NCBI GenBank assembly: GCA_021234155.1 | Contig: JAJEKV010000075.1 | Coordinates: forward strand, 6,184,703-6,248,702 | Origin: Isoetes taiwanensis | Taxonomy: Eukaryota > Streptophyta > Lycopodiopsida > Isoetales > Isoetaceae | Length of the DNA: 64,000 nt | Reading direction: 5' to 3' | Part shown: positions 32,800 to 45,362 of the stretch, piece by piece | Position numbering within the stretch: position 1 is the first letter of the stretch | How the letters are laid out: the number at the start of each line of letters is the position of its first letter | Made by a program: the position numbers and the translations under genes | Notes under the pieces: model-generated | What the model was told of the DNA's origin: nothing | Seen by the model: only the letters and a program-made list of their open reading frames with translations | The model's database searches: none

Positions 32800-35700
32800 A
32801 AGGCGTTATGTCCACGCATTGTCATCGCGGTATACATAAGTCTATAGCAAGGCGGATGGGCAAAGAAGAGCAAGTATATAAGATTTAAGAGCGGCGTCTT
32901 CGACTCCAACTTGGCGCTTCAAAGTGTAAGTTTGTTCAATGAGGCATACTTTCATGTGAAAATGTTTGCTTCAATGAGGCAATGTCAAAATGTGTTGCAT
33001 TTTTTACGTTTTTTGTTCATAGTTTTGTACTAATTTTGAAAACTTTGAATAAAATACCTTTTTGGCACTTTTAGTGTGCTTGCTTTTTTTTTTCAATGTC
33101 TATTTTGTTTAGTTTTTGAAAATATTACTATTTCTCAAACCAAACTAGGGGGCAAAAAGGGATGTCAAACAATTTTGAATGGAAGCTAAGTTCACACCCC
33201 CTCAAAAAATGATGCCTAAAATTTTCAAATTGTCACACTTGTCACAAATATACCATGAAAAGGGACCTTTTTAGGGGATTTTAGGGAATCTTTCAAAGAT
33301 TCCTTTTGAAGTCGTTTTGAGCAAATTAGTGCGTTTCATTTTAAACTTTGTTCTTGGAGCGAGAAAAAGACAGATCTTTGAAGGTGTCTTTTAAACTTAG
33401 CTTTAGTTTTCGAGATTTTTGCTTTCTTTAACATTCTTTTTCGACTTTCAGGTTTAGGGAAGGATGCGGGGATGATTCCGGCAGTATTGGTTCGGAAAAA
33501 TGTTACGGGCGTCTGGAAGTTACATTTTAGCTCTATTTGTATGATATTTGCTTGCGTGCAAGAGGTTTTAATTGTTTCTTTCTTGCAGATGCTTACGCAT
33601 GCTCGAGGTTTGTTGCAAATGCGGGGTTTACATCGAACAGTTTCGGTTTTGGAGGTAATATTTTATGCAAAATATTAACCTTGGACTGAAAGTCTGTACA
33701 AACTCGTTCTAGTGCTAAAACCCAGTGTTGAAAACTCGTTCTACTGCTGAAAACGTGTTTGAAAACTATGCTGAAAATTTTGTATTGAAGCTTTGTTGAA
33801 AACTTTGTCTTTGCTTGTGTTCAAAAGTCGAGTCTTTGAAAACTTCGGTGTTCAAAAGTTATTCTGAAAATATTGTGTTTAAAAATTGTGTTGAAAGAAA
33901 AAAACCGGCTCGAATTAGGGACCCCAACTTCCATTCCGAAGTTATTGGGAGGGACACGTGTCACCATAAGAATGAGCCATAGTAAAGAAAGCCGACCCTA
34001 TTAGCAACTTGCCTTAAAAGTGGGAAGGAATAATAAACCGAAAAAAATCGGGGGCCATAACAGGTCAAGGCACGGAAGTTTTGGATGGCCCTTGTTTGTT
34101 TTTTTATTGTGTTAAGATGGCTCCTTGTTAGCGTGGTTGCCTAACCCTAGGTGCGACTTTTCCCCGCAATTCTAGAGTGTCCACATGTCATGCCACATAA
34201 GCCAAAATAATTATTAGTCGTCCGGATTTCATATTTAGCAATCCAACAGTCATGATTATTCCAAAAATTCCGGGTAATTCTTTATCTCCTTCGTGGTCGT
34301 GGCCTTCTACACCGGGCTTATATTCATCCAACGGCATCCTCGATTTCTTACTCGGCTTTGGAAGAAGATGAGCTTCCATTCGACCATGGGAGCAGTTGAA
34401 TCGGGTTCGTGTTCCATGCCACATTTTTTTGTGCATCAAGACTTCAATTTAAGTTCTTGCTTTATTGGATTGAAATATATCATTGGCAAAGCATCTCTTG
34501 AGCCAAAGCATCTCTATCCCGAAGCTATTCTACCGTCTCTGCCACCATTTCTTGAACATTTTTCTTATGGTTTCCCATACAATAATGATCACATCAACCT
34601 TGATCTAGTCTCGAGAGAGGTTTTTTTCGACTTGATCCCTTTAACAACATGATGGAGATCTTCTTGCCGTTTTGTTCTTTCGGCTAACGGATTGCATTCA
34701 GATCTCATTCCCTAGATGTGAAACTTCCTCTTCTTCATCGGGGATGCGGCGGATGGGCGCACTTTCAAAAATCGTGTCCCAATGGTTAACTTCGGTTTGG
34801 CATACCCCGTTGGAGGCCCTCTCTAAAATGCTCTCACGTTGATTCATTTTCTATTACATGTTCGTCATCCCTGGCAAGAACCATTGGAAACATAGTAAAT
34901 TTGGAAAGAACATGACATTCTAGGTTGACTATATTTGGAGATATCGTGGCTTTTTTACAGGTGCCAAGTTGAAGCAATAGTCTTGGAGATCTTAAAGGGT
35001 TATCAGGCATTTACCGAGGTGGATCGATGTTTTTAAAGTCTTGTCCATGGCGTTGTCTCCTTTCTTTGCCACCTTATTACTTCTTAATTTGCGGGCTTGT
35101 GGTGTACTTCAAATACTTGATCCATGTGATGCCTTTCTTCATTGTGTAAACTCATGCTTATCCGGGCAAATGATTTCAGATAGCTATTATTCTTTGATAC
35201 ATTTATATGGGTTGGCATTGCGAGTACTAGTTTACGGATCAAGACATGTGGGAAACTTGATTTTTAAGCAAAGATTGAAGAACTTCCCAACCACTCTCGA
35301 GAAAATTTTGATCTGTAGAATGAAGTCTTCTTGCATCAGTAGAAAATCTGTCGAGGTCAAGTGGATTTGGAGCCATGATTTATTGTTCGGGTTCTCTTCC
35401 CCAACCACTTTTGAGAAACTTTTGATCTTGTAGAATGAAGTCTTCTTACATCAAAGAGGGAAATTCTATCAGGTCATGTGATTGGAGCTATGATTCATTG
35501 TTCAGGTTCTTAAGTATTACAATTTAGGAGAATTTGAATCCAAACACTTTCTATCAATCAAAAGGCAGGTGGCATTGCATTGTCTAAGTTCGGCGTTAGC
35601 CCAAATGCACGGCATTTGCAAGTTTGCCATGGGATCGAAATGCCAAATGTACGAATCTCAATCACGCGAGTTACATGCTTTGACAAAATTGTTTGTTTGG

Positions 35701-37870
35701 ATTCATTTTGCGATGTAGCATATGCGATTATGGCAGACATTCATGCTAGTGTTAGCATGCAACACTTGGTAGGCAAATATGAATATCAAGATTTTCTTGT
35801 ATTGCAGTCATGCGAGAAATTCATCTTTGGTGGAAATTGCGAATCTTTGGGGTTGAGATGCAAGGTGGCTTTTTTTTGTTCTGTAACTAAGGCCCGTTTT
35901 TTGAACCACTTGTTTTCGCTGAGACCCCTACTATTGTGGCACAAATTCGGGCCATAGAATTTGAAAATCAAGGGCGAGTGTCACATGAGATGAATCTCAT
36001 AGGCTGCAAATCAAAAACTAGCCAGGCCCATTGTGTATAATAAGAGATAGGATGAGAACACAAAGAAAAGGATACCGAGAGATGGTTATTTCATCAGAAG
36101 AACTCATGTGCTATGAGTCCATTCTAGGACAGGTTTATCAACAAATTAGCGAAGTATATACCTCTTCATTATTTAATTAAAGGTTTGAACGTTGACTTGA
36201 ACTCCTTATTTTTTAGCACATCGGTCATCTAACGATGGCTATTTCACCAAATTTCTATGGAGGTTTAGCTTTTATCCTTTATTTAAAATGTTTCATTTAG
36301 CACATTGTCAACCTCTATGGAGGCGCACCAGCTAACATTCTTCAACCTGGTGGTCATCATGATGGTGCTTCCCATCAAGTTTTTGTTCCATAGTCTGAAA
36401 CATCTTGGTATGGGATGAGCAAAGCATGCCTACACGTCAAGGGGTGTGTTGACGCCAAAGCAGGTTGTTGATTGACTTATGAAGGTGCAGGACAACCTTC
36501 ATATTTGGTTGATGATTCTAATGAGGTGCAACAATATAGGACAATGACCGGCGTACTACTAATAAAAGATGAAGGTATGGTGAATGCTTATCCACCGGCA
36601 TGAGTTCTCCAAATGCCAAGCCAGCAACTAGTGTGGCAAGTGATTCTTAAATGGGCCCTCGAAACCTGGACCTGAAAGATACCACGTCATTCGTTGTGAA
36701 AGTGAGAAGAGCCAGTAGAAGGGAAAGCTTTTAATGCCCTCGTAAAATTAGAAGATGGTTGTCTTAGAACTGTGAATGATCTTAGAGAGCATCAAGTAAA
36801 TCTTCTAGACCAATCATGTCTAACCTACCACATTAGCTTGCATATAACTTGGGCTCCATCCTTGGTTTGGCATGGGCTTCGTCCTTGGTTTGTTGTACAA
36901 TTAAAGCGATCTCCTATTCCTTCTACAACTTAATTTCTTTATGATGGCAAATTCAACAAGAATCTAGGGAATGGCCTACCATGCGAGGCATCATGTTAAA
37001 ACCGATTTTGCAGTATTTAGTATTTAGTATTTAGTTGACAAGTGCATTCAGGCTTGATTAGTTTAGTGCTAAGATTATTGTTCTCCATGCTTAACAACAT
37101 TATATCTTGTTTAACCAATGCAACGAATTAAGACCTACCATTCCATGCATACTTTTTAGTTATTTTGGGGTGTTTTCAAAGTGCACATGCTATTACATAG
37201 TGCAACCTTTGCAATCCTCACTTTATAATTACAGAGGTAAGATTGAACATGCCAATTGCTTAATGACATGCCAATTGCAAAATGTTGACAAAAATGATGG
37301 CTTCAATTATAGCTAAGTAAGATTTGCACCTAAATTGATCACATCAAATTATCGTAAACTAAATCTAAATTGTTATTTAATACTCATAAATTTTGTCAAA
37401 TTGAACAAATAAATGAATATGGTTTACACTTGAACAGTTTGGATCTTAAGGCGACATTCCCTTGCCATCATAAATTCACTTCTTGCTTTGAACTTGACTT
37501 TAGGGTCTTCTCATGTACGTCATGTAGAGTGCTTGTTTGCATATATGTTATTTTTAGCTAAGCGCCAACCACCACATCAAATAGTTGAGTACGTTAACTC
37601 ATTTTAATTTGACAATGGGGCAATCATAAGTTTGATGGGTAAAAGATAGCTAGATCGATGCCATGCTTCATAGTGGGCTCGGCTTTCCCATGGAATTGAT
37701 GTAAATTATTCAAGCACATAATACGACACTTTCGACATAAACACACACAATCTTCTTCCTTTTATCCTAATGAATGTTTAATCTCTTTCTCCTGCTTGAC
37801 TCTAGCTTCATCAAATAATTCCAACGAACAAAATATATATAGGGCTTAAACATAATAATGTTTTGCCAAC
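32800..37870. other. long stretch without a recognised gene
   Basis: About 5 kb. It contains TTGAAAAC-type short repeats (33720-33900) and a 118-bp diverged tandem duplication at 35281-35395 / 35399-35510 (AACCACTCTCGAGAAAATTT against AACCACTTTTGAGAAACTTT, both followed by GTAGAATGAAGTCTTCTT). Open frames of 119, 130 and 125 codons (34293-34652, 35041-35433, 35580-35957, all +) have no motif I know. The second covers the duplication. Decayed retroelement DNA is possible. Confidence 0.3.
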
Positions 37871-37871
37871 T

Positions 37872-38314
37872 CAGAACCGCCCAACCAATTCCTCAAGCCC
37901 GCATTCTTTGAGACTAGAAGCAACAAACCTAAGAGGAGCGACCATTGCGCACTACCAATTCACAATCCCAGGTAGACATGCAAACCCAAAACGCAAGAGG
38001 CAGCTCTCCAACTTCACTAACGCACGACACTCTTTCATTGTGCAGTAAAAAAGCAATGGCCGTACAAAGTCAGGCACACGGACGTAAGGCACCATCCTTG
38101 ACGAGATGTCAATGCTCACGTTCACCAACCTCAACATGATACTCAGGCAAATAGAAGAAGTGACGAAGCAACCACCAAGCGAGTTCCTGCGAACACGGGC
38201 GATAATCCTCTTCGGCGACCACGCCCAGCTCCCTCCCATATTCAATCACAAATCTAAATTCCAACTCAAATCTATCTATCTAGCCTTGTTCCCAACCCTG
38301 CAATTCTGCTAGTT
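37872..38314 (+). pseudogene. PIF1-like helicase fragment
   Basis: Two helicase blocks are readable. The first is LRGATIAHYQFTIPGRHANP (37920-37990), similar to the PIF1 segment after Walker A that usually reads G-x-T-I-H-x-x-x-x-I-P-G. The second is LDEMSMLTFTNLNMILRQIE and then IILFGDHAQLPPIF (38095-38240), which contains Walker B (DEMSM) and motif III (GD-x-x-QLPP). PIF1 enzymes are 5'-3' DNA helicases. Plant genomes hold both cellular genes and many copies derived from Helitron Rep-Hel proteins. Between the blocks the frame is broken by a stop near 38046 and small shifts. The Walker A part is missing to the left, and the frame ends at 38312 where further helicase motifs should follow. I favour a transposon-derived relic. 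Confidence 0.6.
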
Positions 38315-38409
38315 TTTTTTTATTGTGAACCAAATAGCGAAAGGCCTGGACCTGAGCGCCTTCTCAAGATTTCTTTTGTGATTAAGTCAGTTTTGGCGTT
38401 AGTTTGGCC

Positions 38410-38614
38410 ATGGCAGCAACGGGGATCTCCATCAAGACACAAGAGGGTACTGAGATTTGTAAGATCCGTGTTGATTTAACAGGGCTAAAAGTCGGTAGGG
38501 TGCTCGCTATTTTGGAGAAGATAGGCCATGTTGGCCTTCTGAAGCAGGATGAAATGTACCTTACGGAGCAGGATTTGATCTATCCAGGGGACAATATTCT
38601 ATACATCCCTGCAG
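38410..38614 (+). CDS. first exon of a gene related to the Crinkler-like gene at 54.9 kb
   Basis: It starts at an ATG in the good plant context GCCATGGCAGC and is open to a donor GTAAAC at 38615. It encodes 68 residues: ISIKTQEGTEICKIRVDLTG at the N-terminal end and LTEQDLIYPGDNILYIPAG at the exon end. The alternation of short strands and the 'EQDLIYPGDN' turn suggest a small beta-grasp (ubiquitin-like) fold, the usual type of header domain in Crinkler proteins, but this is inference. The link to the 54.9-kb gene comes from the next intron and the 20-base exon at 38771-38790, which match 55790-55890. The sequence here is clean (no frameshift), and CAG/CTG are present at normal frequency. Confidence 0.5.
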
Positions 38615-38770
38615 GTAAACTGCTTCCAATTTTTTTTGGATCTTCGAAAAGCTCTATTGCCGGATCTGCACAACTGTTTTCATTTTTTTTTCCGTGAATG
38701 CTTGCCCTTTTATTTTTATTGTTTTGCTGTTCATTCTTACTGAAGTCTGTTTTGAATGTTGCATGCCCAG

Positions 38771-38790
38771 TTGTTGGAGCCCCGGATCCG
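38771..38790 (+). CDS. 20-base microexon, copy 1
   Basis: The segment TTGTTGGAGCCCCGGATCCG is enclosed by CCCAG and GTAAGAACG. The copy at 55859-55878 has the same borders, length and 16 of 20 bases. The preceding introns share TGAATGTTG and T-rich pyrimidine tracts. Translated in phase with the first exon it gives VVGAPDP. After this point the gene is replaced by other DNA and a LINE. Confidence 0.5.
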
Positions 38791-39033
38791 GTAAGAACGT
38801 GTTTGGATTCCTTACTCGATGCTTTTACATATCAACCACATGAATTCTGATGAACCCTTCCATGCGTGGGCCACTAACCCCAATGGCATCTGTCCTTTTT
38901 TTCCAATGACTCGTGTCACCATCGTCTCATGAACTTGAAGCCGCAGAATTGCAAGCAACCACTAGGCCGTATCATCGATAGCCACAATAAAATAGAGTAC
39001 TCAAAAATCTTGTTACCTGCCTCCGTCCTTAGT

Positions 39034-40521
39034 ACAATCTACCACGGACCGAAGGGGAGATGTCCTCTAACTTCAAGACACGGTCGCTCGAGGTTCTCCA
39101 TCAATAGCGAGGAGTTAGGGTATTCCATGATTTGGGCCAACAGTCGCTATATGGATGGACAAAGCTCGGACACCACTTTGGCTTGAAATTAGAGTATGCT
39201 CTTACCTCGACATTATAGAAACTTGCATATGAGAACTTCCACCGGCATGCGAAGGGGCAAGCAGCAACAAAAGTCGAGATGGTTCCGGCCGGGCGAGGGT
39301 TCTCAAAAGGTACTTAGGTCGAATCGAGGTGATGGTGATGATCATGATGAGATTCGTTCTCAAGGCAATTAGGTAAAATGTTGAATATGAATATCACATG
39401 TTGTGATCTTGTGAACCCTCCTCGGGGATCAGATTAGTCTCGCCTCAACCGGTGTGGGTTGTTTGCCCCTTGGCATGAGTAGATTACTTCTCATCAGCAA
39501 GATTTTTGTGGCATGTGAAGGGGCAAGCAACAACGAAAGTTGAGGCGATTACGATCCGGGGAGGGTTCTCAAGGCACTATGGTCGAATGAGATAATAGTA
39601 ATGATCAATAGAAGATTCTCAAAGCACTTAGTTGAATGTTGAAAACTCACGGAGATAATACACAACCAAAGGTTTTAATGCCAATGTCCGGTGTCAAAGG
39701 CATCCCAAACAAAGTGGTAGTTTGATTGAAATCCATACATTTTATTCCAAGGATATCAAGTTGAGTAGCCTCTCCAATAACTACACATTTACGTAGGTTG
39801 AAGTAGATTCTAGAAACATCACTAAAACTATTAATCGACTTAGTGAAGAACTCAATATTGTTTGTCTCATTCAACAAGAAGCTAAAGGAATTATTAGCAT
39901 ATTGCAATAATTTCAATTGGTTCAAATTATCCGGAAGTCTCAAACCCTTTAGATTACCAACATTTTGATGATACAAGATAGCTTTTGTAAGTTGCTCGGC
40001 AACCATAATGAAAAGGTTTGGGGCTAGAGGATATCCTTGCCTAGCCCTCTTATTCAAAGAGAAGAATCTACCGTAAGAATTATTTATCAACACGTAAACT
40101 TGAGCTCAGTAGTTTAAACCAAGAACTAAATCCACTAACTTGGAAGGGAAGCCAATCTTCTTCAATGCACGATCTACAAAGTCACACATTACAATATATA
40201 AAGGCTTTGGAAAAGTCAAGTTTGAGCTGCTTGCTTCTTTGCTAGAGATCAACACCTTCTTTTCTTTGTGTGGCTTTGGACAATATCTTGCCATATGTCC
40301 TTTATGTCTTTGTGGGTGTTTAATGGCTTAACGGCTTCTTCCCTAAAGAAGCTTCACTTTTGCCCTTCTCGTTACTAGGAGGATTATTTGAATTGCTTGA
40401 AGCAATTCGGGGATGTTTGTTTGATCCCCTATACTTATTTTCCATCTTCCTTTGCTTTCATTCTTGGAAACATCGGGGGAATTAGGTTGGGACTTTTTAT
40501 TCTCATCGTCCCCTTCATCCT
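39034..40521 (-). mobile_element. L1-type LINE fragment, copy 1
   Basis: This 1.49-kb segment is repeated at 59629-61124. The minus strand encodes a reverse transcriptase with KLDFSKAF (first catalytic motif, near 40215), FPSKLVDLVLGLNY, RARQGYPLAPNLFIMVAEQL and LLQYANNSFSF, the equivalent of the YADD box. Two changes from the active motif are visible: the second Asp is Asn here (YANN). The longest open piece is 39647-40093 (148 codons). A second (40106-40294) precedes it, with a frame break near 40100. No ORF1, endonuclease or poly(A) is recognised, so it is an internal fragment. Confidence 0.75.
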
Positions 40522-41700
40522 TAACACACTTGACCCCAATTTTTTGGTCCACGGTTGTTTTTAGTTGTCTGGAAGTGTTGTTTTATGCCAAAAACAACAC
40601 TAAAATGGCCCCAAAAGTCCACGTGGCCCGTTTATCCGGATTTGCACAAAGAGGCAGTGGTTTTTTGGTAGAAATTTCCCCGTGGTCTTTTGGCGAGAAA
40701 AATCCACACGTAGAAAAAAAAATTGACATGGTTTTGTGAATTTTTGTCAATGTGTACTTTTTCCTTCATCGTTGTTTTTTTGGCGGAACCATGCATTGTT
40801 TAGCTTAAAAAATAGCACGTGTAGATTTTAATTTTACTACACCGAAAAACTAAATTACAACACTAGAAATAAAACACTACAAAGAAAAGAACACGTAGGG
40901 AAATAGAAAATTGATGTTTTCAAGTGTTCTATTTCATAATATGGACATGTTGTTTCAAGTGTTGTTTTTGCAAAATTAAAAAAAAACACGTATGGCCTTT
41001 TTTAATTCTTAAACCCTACATGTGTTATTGAAATCTAGCTATAGTTTTCCTAAACTAAGGACATGTAAAAGATAATATTATAACATGTAGAAAAATTGTG
41101 TGTTTCTAATGTGGTTGTTTAACTAATGAGATATTGACACGTGGCATACTTTTAAATAAAAAAATATTATTCTAGCTAATCAAATATGGACACGTGGCAT
41201 ACTTTTGAAATAAAAAAAGCATTATTATTACATGTAGAATAAAAAAAACTGTGTTTTTAATGTCTTCTATCAAATCAAATGTTGACACATCGCACACATT
41301 AAAATAAAAAAAATTACTATAAACCACAATTTAAAAGCTAAATATATTATGAATTTTGCATTGATCTTTTTAATTGTTAAAAAAAAGCCTTTTGGGAATT
41401 GAACCCAAACAAGTCCATAAAGCATAATATATATTCATGTTATCTCCATTCTCATTTATACATACTGATGGATTGCAATCTAAATTTTAACGTCAGATTA
41501 TAACATTCAATGGTTAAGGTTTAAAACAATTGAATTAATTAATGGTTGTGGTTAAAAACAATGTAGCATGATCAAACCTCTTGGTGTAGAATGTCCCCGG
41601 GCTTCAGGAGAGGACATAGATTTATAGTATGACATAGATTTATATTTTATACTTCCATTCACCACAGATTGGGATCTCCAAATCAATATAGAATTACAAT
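40522..41700. other. AT-rich DNA without recognised gene
   Basis: It contains a loosely repeated phrase ('GACACGTGGCATACTTTT' near 41130 and again near 41190) and similar 'ACATGTAG' motifs. There is no open frame with a motif. Confidence 0.3.
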
Positions 41701-41714
41701 TTTATAAGAGTAAA

Positions 41715-41881
41715 TTACTTCTTCAATGATCTGTGAAGAGGCTTGGTCACTGCATCAAGCAACAAAGAACTTGTGTAGCCTGCATGATCCGCTTCAAACA
41801 AGAAGCTCTTCTTTGGCTGAGGGGGTAGTTCTTTGTAGATCTTGGTTCCCAGCAAAAGTAGAGTAATCATCGGATAAAGAA
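41715..41881 (-). CDS. last exon of an unidentified minus-strand gene
   Basis: Read on the minus strand, the segment starts after TTTTGCAG (acceptor, 41882-41889 on plus) and runs 55 codons without interruption to TAA (41715-41717). It encodes LYPMITLLLLGTKIYKELPP near its start (a hydrophobic segment, possibly the end of a membrane helix), followed by a charged tail ending in TKPLHRSLKK. Codon use, splice border and clean frame make it look genuinely coding. I do not recognise the family. Confidence 0.5.
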
Positions 41882-41899
41882 CTGCAAAAGAAGAGGATC

Positions 41900-42345
41900 A
41901 GTTCCCCATACAATAAAAAGTTTGGAACACTAAATATAAATCTATCCGCATATGCGGTACAACAGAGGAAAAGACTTCTGGCAGAAGCTTTTTAGCAACA
42001 CCAAACAAGAATGGCAGGAGGAATTTAACCTGTAGGAATGAACCTCTACCCCATCGATTGTGGCTTTGCCAGCAGCAGGTATTAAGGGAAAATACCTCCA
42101 TTATACGCTACCGATGTCATAAACCCAGCAAGGGAATCACAGACACCTTGGCCTCACCATGCTTGCGCAAAAAACAAGGAGGACAAAGTAAAAGAAAAGA
42201 AACAAATGCAATAAAATGAATCGGTGCGCAACCAAGAACATCACTTACCTTTGAAGCTTGATGAGTTCGGACTATGAACATAAATTTTGGGCGAGAGCAG
42301 TGAGAATAATTGGTTCATCTTGACCACAGAACCTACAAAAAGAAA
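41900..42345 (-). CDS. upstream exons of the same unidentified gene
   Basis: On the minus strand three exon-like pieces precede the last exon. One starts after CCTACAG at 42029 and reads VKFLLPFLFGVAKKLLPEVF. One near 42090-42160 contains KVSVIPLLG and, one base out of frame, MTSVAYNGG. One near 42255-42340 reads MNQLFSLLSPKIYVHSPNSS and ends at a donor GTAAGT. Hydrophobic stretches suggest a membrane-associated protein. Exact exon borders are uncertain. Confidence 0.35.
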
Positions 42346-42399
42346 AACATTCTAGATTAGATAGGCGTAAACAATGGAGGACGGCAAATCACAAAAAAT

Positions 42400-44390
42400 A
42401 AAAGGGAAGGAAGAGCTGCCTTTCTTTTGCAAACACTATGCCCGGAACCTTTGCTCATTTGCCGGATTTACCCCCCGAACCTTTGCTTGCCGGATTACTC
42501 CTGAATCATCTTATTCTTTTTGCTCCAAACAAGTTATAACAATGATCGAGCTTGGTTGTTTTCAGTGACAAAACCCTCTGCCGGACCACCCATCTTCCCG
42601 AATTCTCTTCATTTTTTTTTATATGCTATGTCTTCGAGATGGAACTTGTATCTTATGTGGTAGCATGATAAGACTTTCAAGATAATATGCATCCTTATAG
42701 GAGGACTTTTACTCAGATCAAAAGCCAAAGAACCTTGAGGAAGATGGCCTTGCTTCCGTAAGCATGGCTTTACCGTGAAAAACAAGAATCATAAGAGAGG
42801 TCCAACGGCTCGAAGTATCCTGCCGGATTACTTTGCAAAATCCGAATTCTTTTGCAGCAAAGCAAACCACAGAGGGCTTAATATGCAAAGGCCGAAGAGG
42901 AGGATGAAGAATGACGGAGGATGAGGAAGTCGAAGGGGGAAACAGACATGGCATGCAAAGCGGCAAGGCGGGGAATTCGGCCGTAACCAATAGAATAATA
43001 GGCTCGGATCAAAATCCAAACCGTTAATTAAGGCCACATCTCGGTGGTTTATTTGGTTTTTTTTTTTTTTAATTGGCTTTCTCACAATTTTCTATGGTAT
43101 TTTCTTTAATTGGCTTTGTCTTACACAATTTTCTATATGTGTTTGTGTGTGTTTGGCATTGTCGCGCGCATGTATCCGCACAAAGAGAACACAAAGCATA
43201 AAAGAAAATTTCTATGTATAATTAAGTTTGCCCAATTCGTTTGGTATTGGGGAGGGTATTCTCGCAATGGTGGGAACTATGATTCCCGGCACGTATTGTA
43301 TGCAAAACCATATGTTTTGGCATGTTTGTCAAAATTTTGTTGTCATTCGGATGTAAAATTTCTATTCTCAGATATTGTGGCTGGTTTTTCTTGGCATGGT
43401 TGGAAAAAGGAAGCAAATGGAATTTCATGGGCGTGGATAAGAACTCACGGTGGTTTCTATTTGGAGCCCTGGTTTTTGAGTCCGGGCGGGCACCGGAATC
43501 TCTGGCGCATTAACAACGGGTTAGGCCTCGACGCCGGATTGGCCATGGCTATGCCTCGCCTTCCGCCTTTGCTTTCATTTATTCGGAAATTCGGGCATTC
43601 CACACGTAAATATGGCCAAGGGTTTGTAGTTCTGAAGGAAACATTTGTGTGCCGTGCTTTGGCTGGAAGGAAATATTGTGATCTCAGGTGATATAGCGAC
43701 CGTGAACCGGCTCGTTAAGTTTCAGCATTTTTACCATAAATTTTAGCATTCTTGTGATTCAATAAAAAGGCCCGAGAGATGAAATATGTCTTTGGAAGAT
43801 GCCTCTGTTTTCATTCCTTTCATATCTCTGCTATGTTTTTGCAAAGTCTGCCTCTTTTCGGCTCAATCTGCATCTCAATACATAGCATGAAATTGCATTG
43901 CGTTAGAATTGGATGGGCCTCTGTTTGTCCGCAAGAGGAATCCGTTTGGTCGCAAAGCAGAATCGGGTTTGTTTGTCGCCTCAAACGCTTCAAGCCTTCA
44001 TAGCACGCTTCAAACCTTCGGCTTTATTTTTTTAGTGCAATGTGTGCTTGGATTCATTGCTTCTTCTTCGTTTGATTTGCACCATTGAAACTTTCATGGA
44101 TTGAAGGCAGAAAAAAAACTGAGGCCATTGATGTGGCACATGAGAGCGAATATTCTCTCATCAATGGCCCATAAAATAAGATGAAAACATCCCATTAAAA
44201 TAAGGCTAAATAAACCATCATGTTGATAAACTGATAAAAGTTTGGCTAAACCATCACTTTAAGACGAAACCAAAGTTGAAACTTTATATATGTAGTATTG
44301 CTAATTTGAGCTAATCTTATCTAAGTTAGGCGTACACTTACCAAACTTAGCTCTCTAAGCAATACCAAATTTTGACCAAACTTATCTCTC
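42400..44390. other. unassigned; one long open frame of unknown meaning
   Basis: The frame 43110-43691 (+) is open for 193 codons, the longest outside low-complexity DNA, with a tryptophan-rich middle (FVWYWGGYSRNGG, SWHGWKK, ISWAWIRTHGG). It has no known motif, no clear splice borders and no repeat structure, so it may be chance. CTG and CAG are rare in it. The remaining DNA up to 44390 is AT-rich and featureless. Confidence 0.25.
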
Positions 44391-44821
44391 TAAGCAATAC
44401 CAAATTTTGACTAGGCTGAGAAGTCACAGTTGACATGCACATGATGATGTGGCATGCCATTTGACATGTCATGCCAAATAAGCAAGGCCAACTTTTGACT
44501 AGCCCAAAAAATCCAAAAATGTGCAACTTTGGTTTTCCATAAGGTGATGTGGGAAAGTTTTGATGACGTGGTAAGATATGGGTGATGTGGACATGATAAT
44601 GACCATATGCAAACTCTTGGGCGTGTTTGTCTCCATCTCAATGGAAAAAATGTAGTGTTCATATTATGGATGCTCCCCTTGCCACAAGTGGCCAGGATTT
44701 GACAAAGGCGATTACTTTGCCGTTACCCTTGTAGCACCAACAAATAGTATGGAAAAGATGATGTGGCACTCCAAGTGGTGACATGGCATGCCAAATAAGC
44801 AAGGTTAAGTTTTGACTAGAC

Positions 44822-45358
44822 CTAGACTCCAACATGCCACCTAGGCTCAAACATGCCAAGGTAGCTCAAGCACGCCACCTAAGCTCAAACACGCCAAGGT
44901 GGCTCAAACATGCAACCTAGGCTCCAACATACCCCTTAGACTCCAACATGCCGCCTAGGCTCCAAACATGTCGCCTAGGCTCAAACATGTCAAGGTGGCC
45001 GGACATGCCACCTAGGCTCGACATGCCACCCAAACTCCAAAATGCCACCTAGGGCTTCAACATGCCACCTAGGCTCAAACATGCCAAGGTGGCTCAAACA
45101 TCCCATGTGGGCTCCAACATGCCACGCAGTCCAACATGCCAAGGTGGCTCAAACATGCCACGTGGGCTCCAACATGCCACCTAGTTGGCTCAAGCATGCC
45201 ACGTGGGCTCCAACATGCCAATCTCAAGCATGCCACCTAGGCTCCAACATGCCAAGGTGGCCCCAAACATACCACCTAGGCTCAAACATGCCAAGGTGGT
45301 CAAAACATGCCAAGGTGGCTCAAACATGCCAAGATGGATCAAACATGCCACCTAGATC
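44822..45358 (+). repeat. 19-20 bp satellite array, orientation 1
   Basis: Alternating units of the type CCAACATGCCACCTAGGCT and CAAACATGCCAAGGTGGCT, about 26 copies. CCTAGG and the dyad in AGGTGGC/GCCACCT give internal self-complementarity. Confidence 0.95.
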
Positions 45359-45362
45359 TGAG

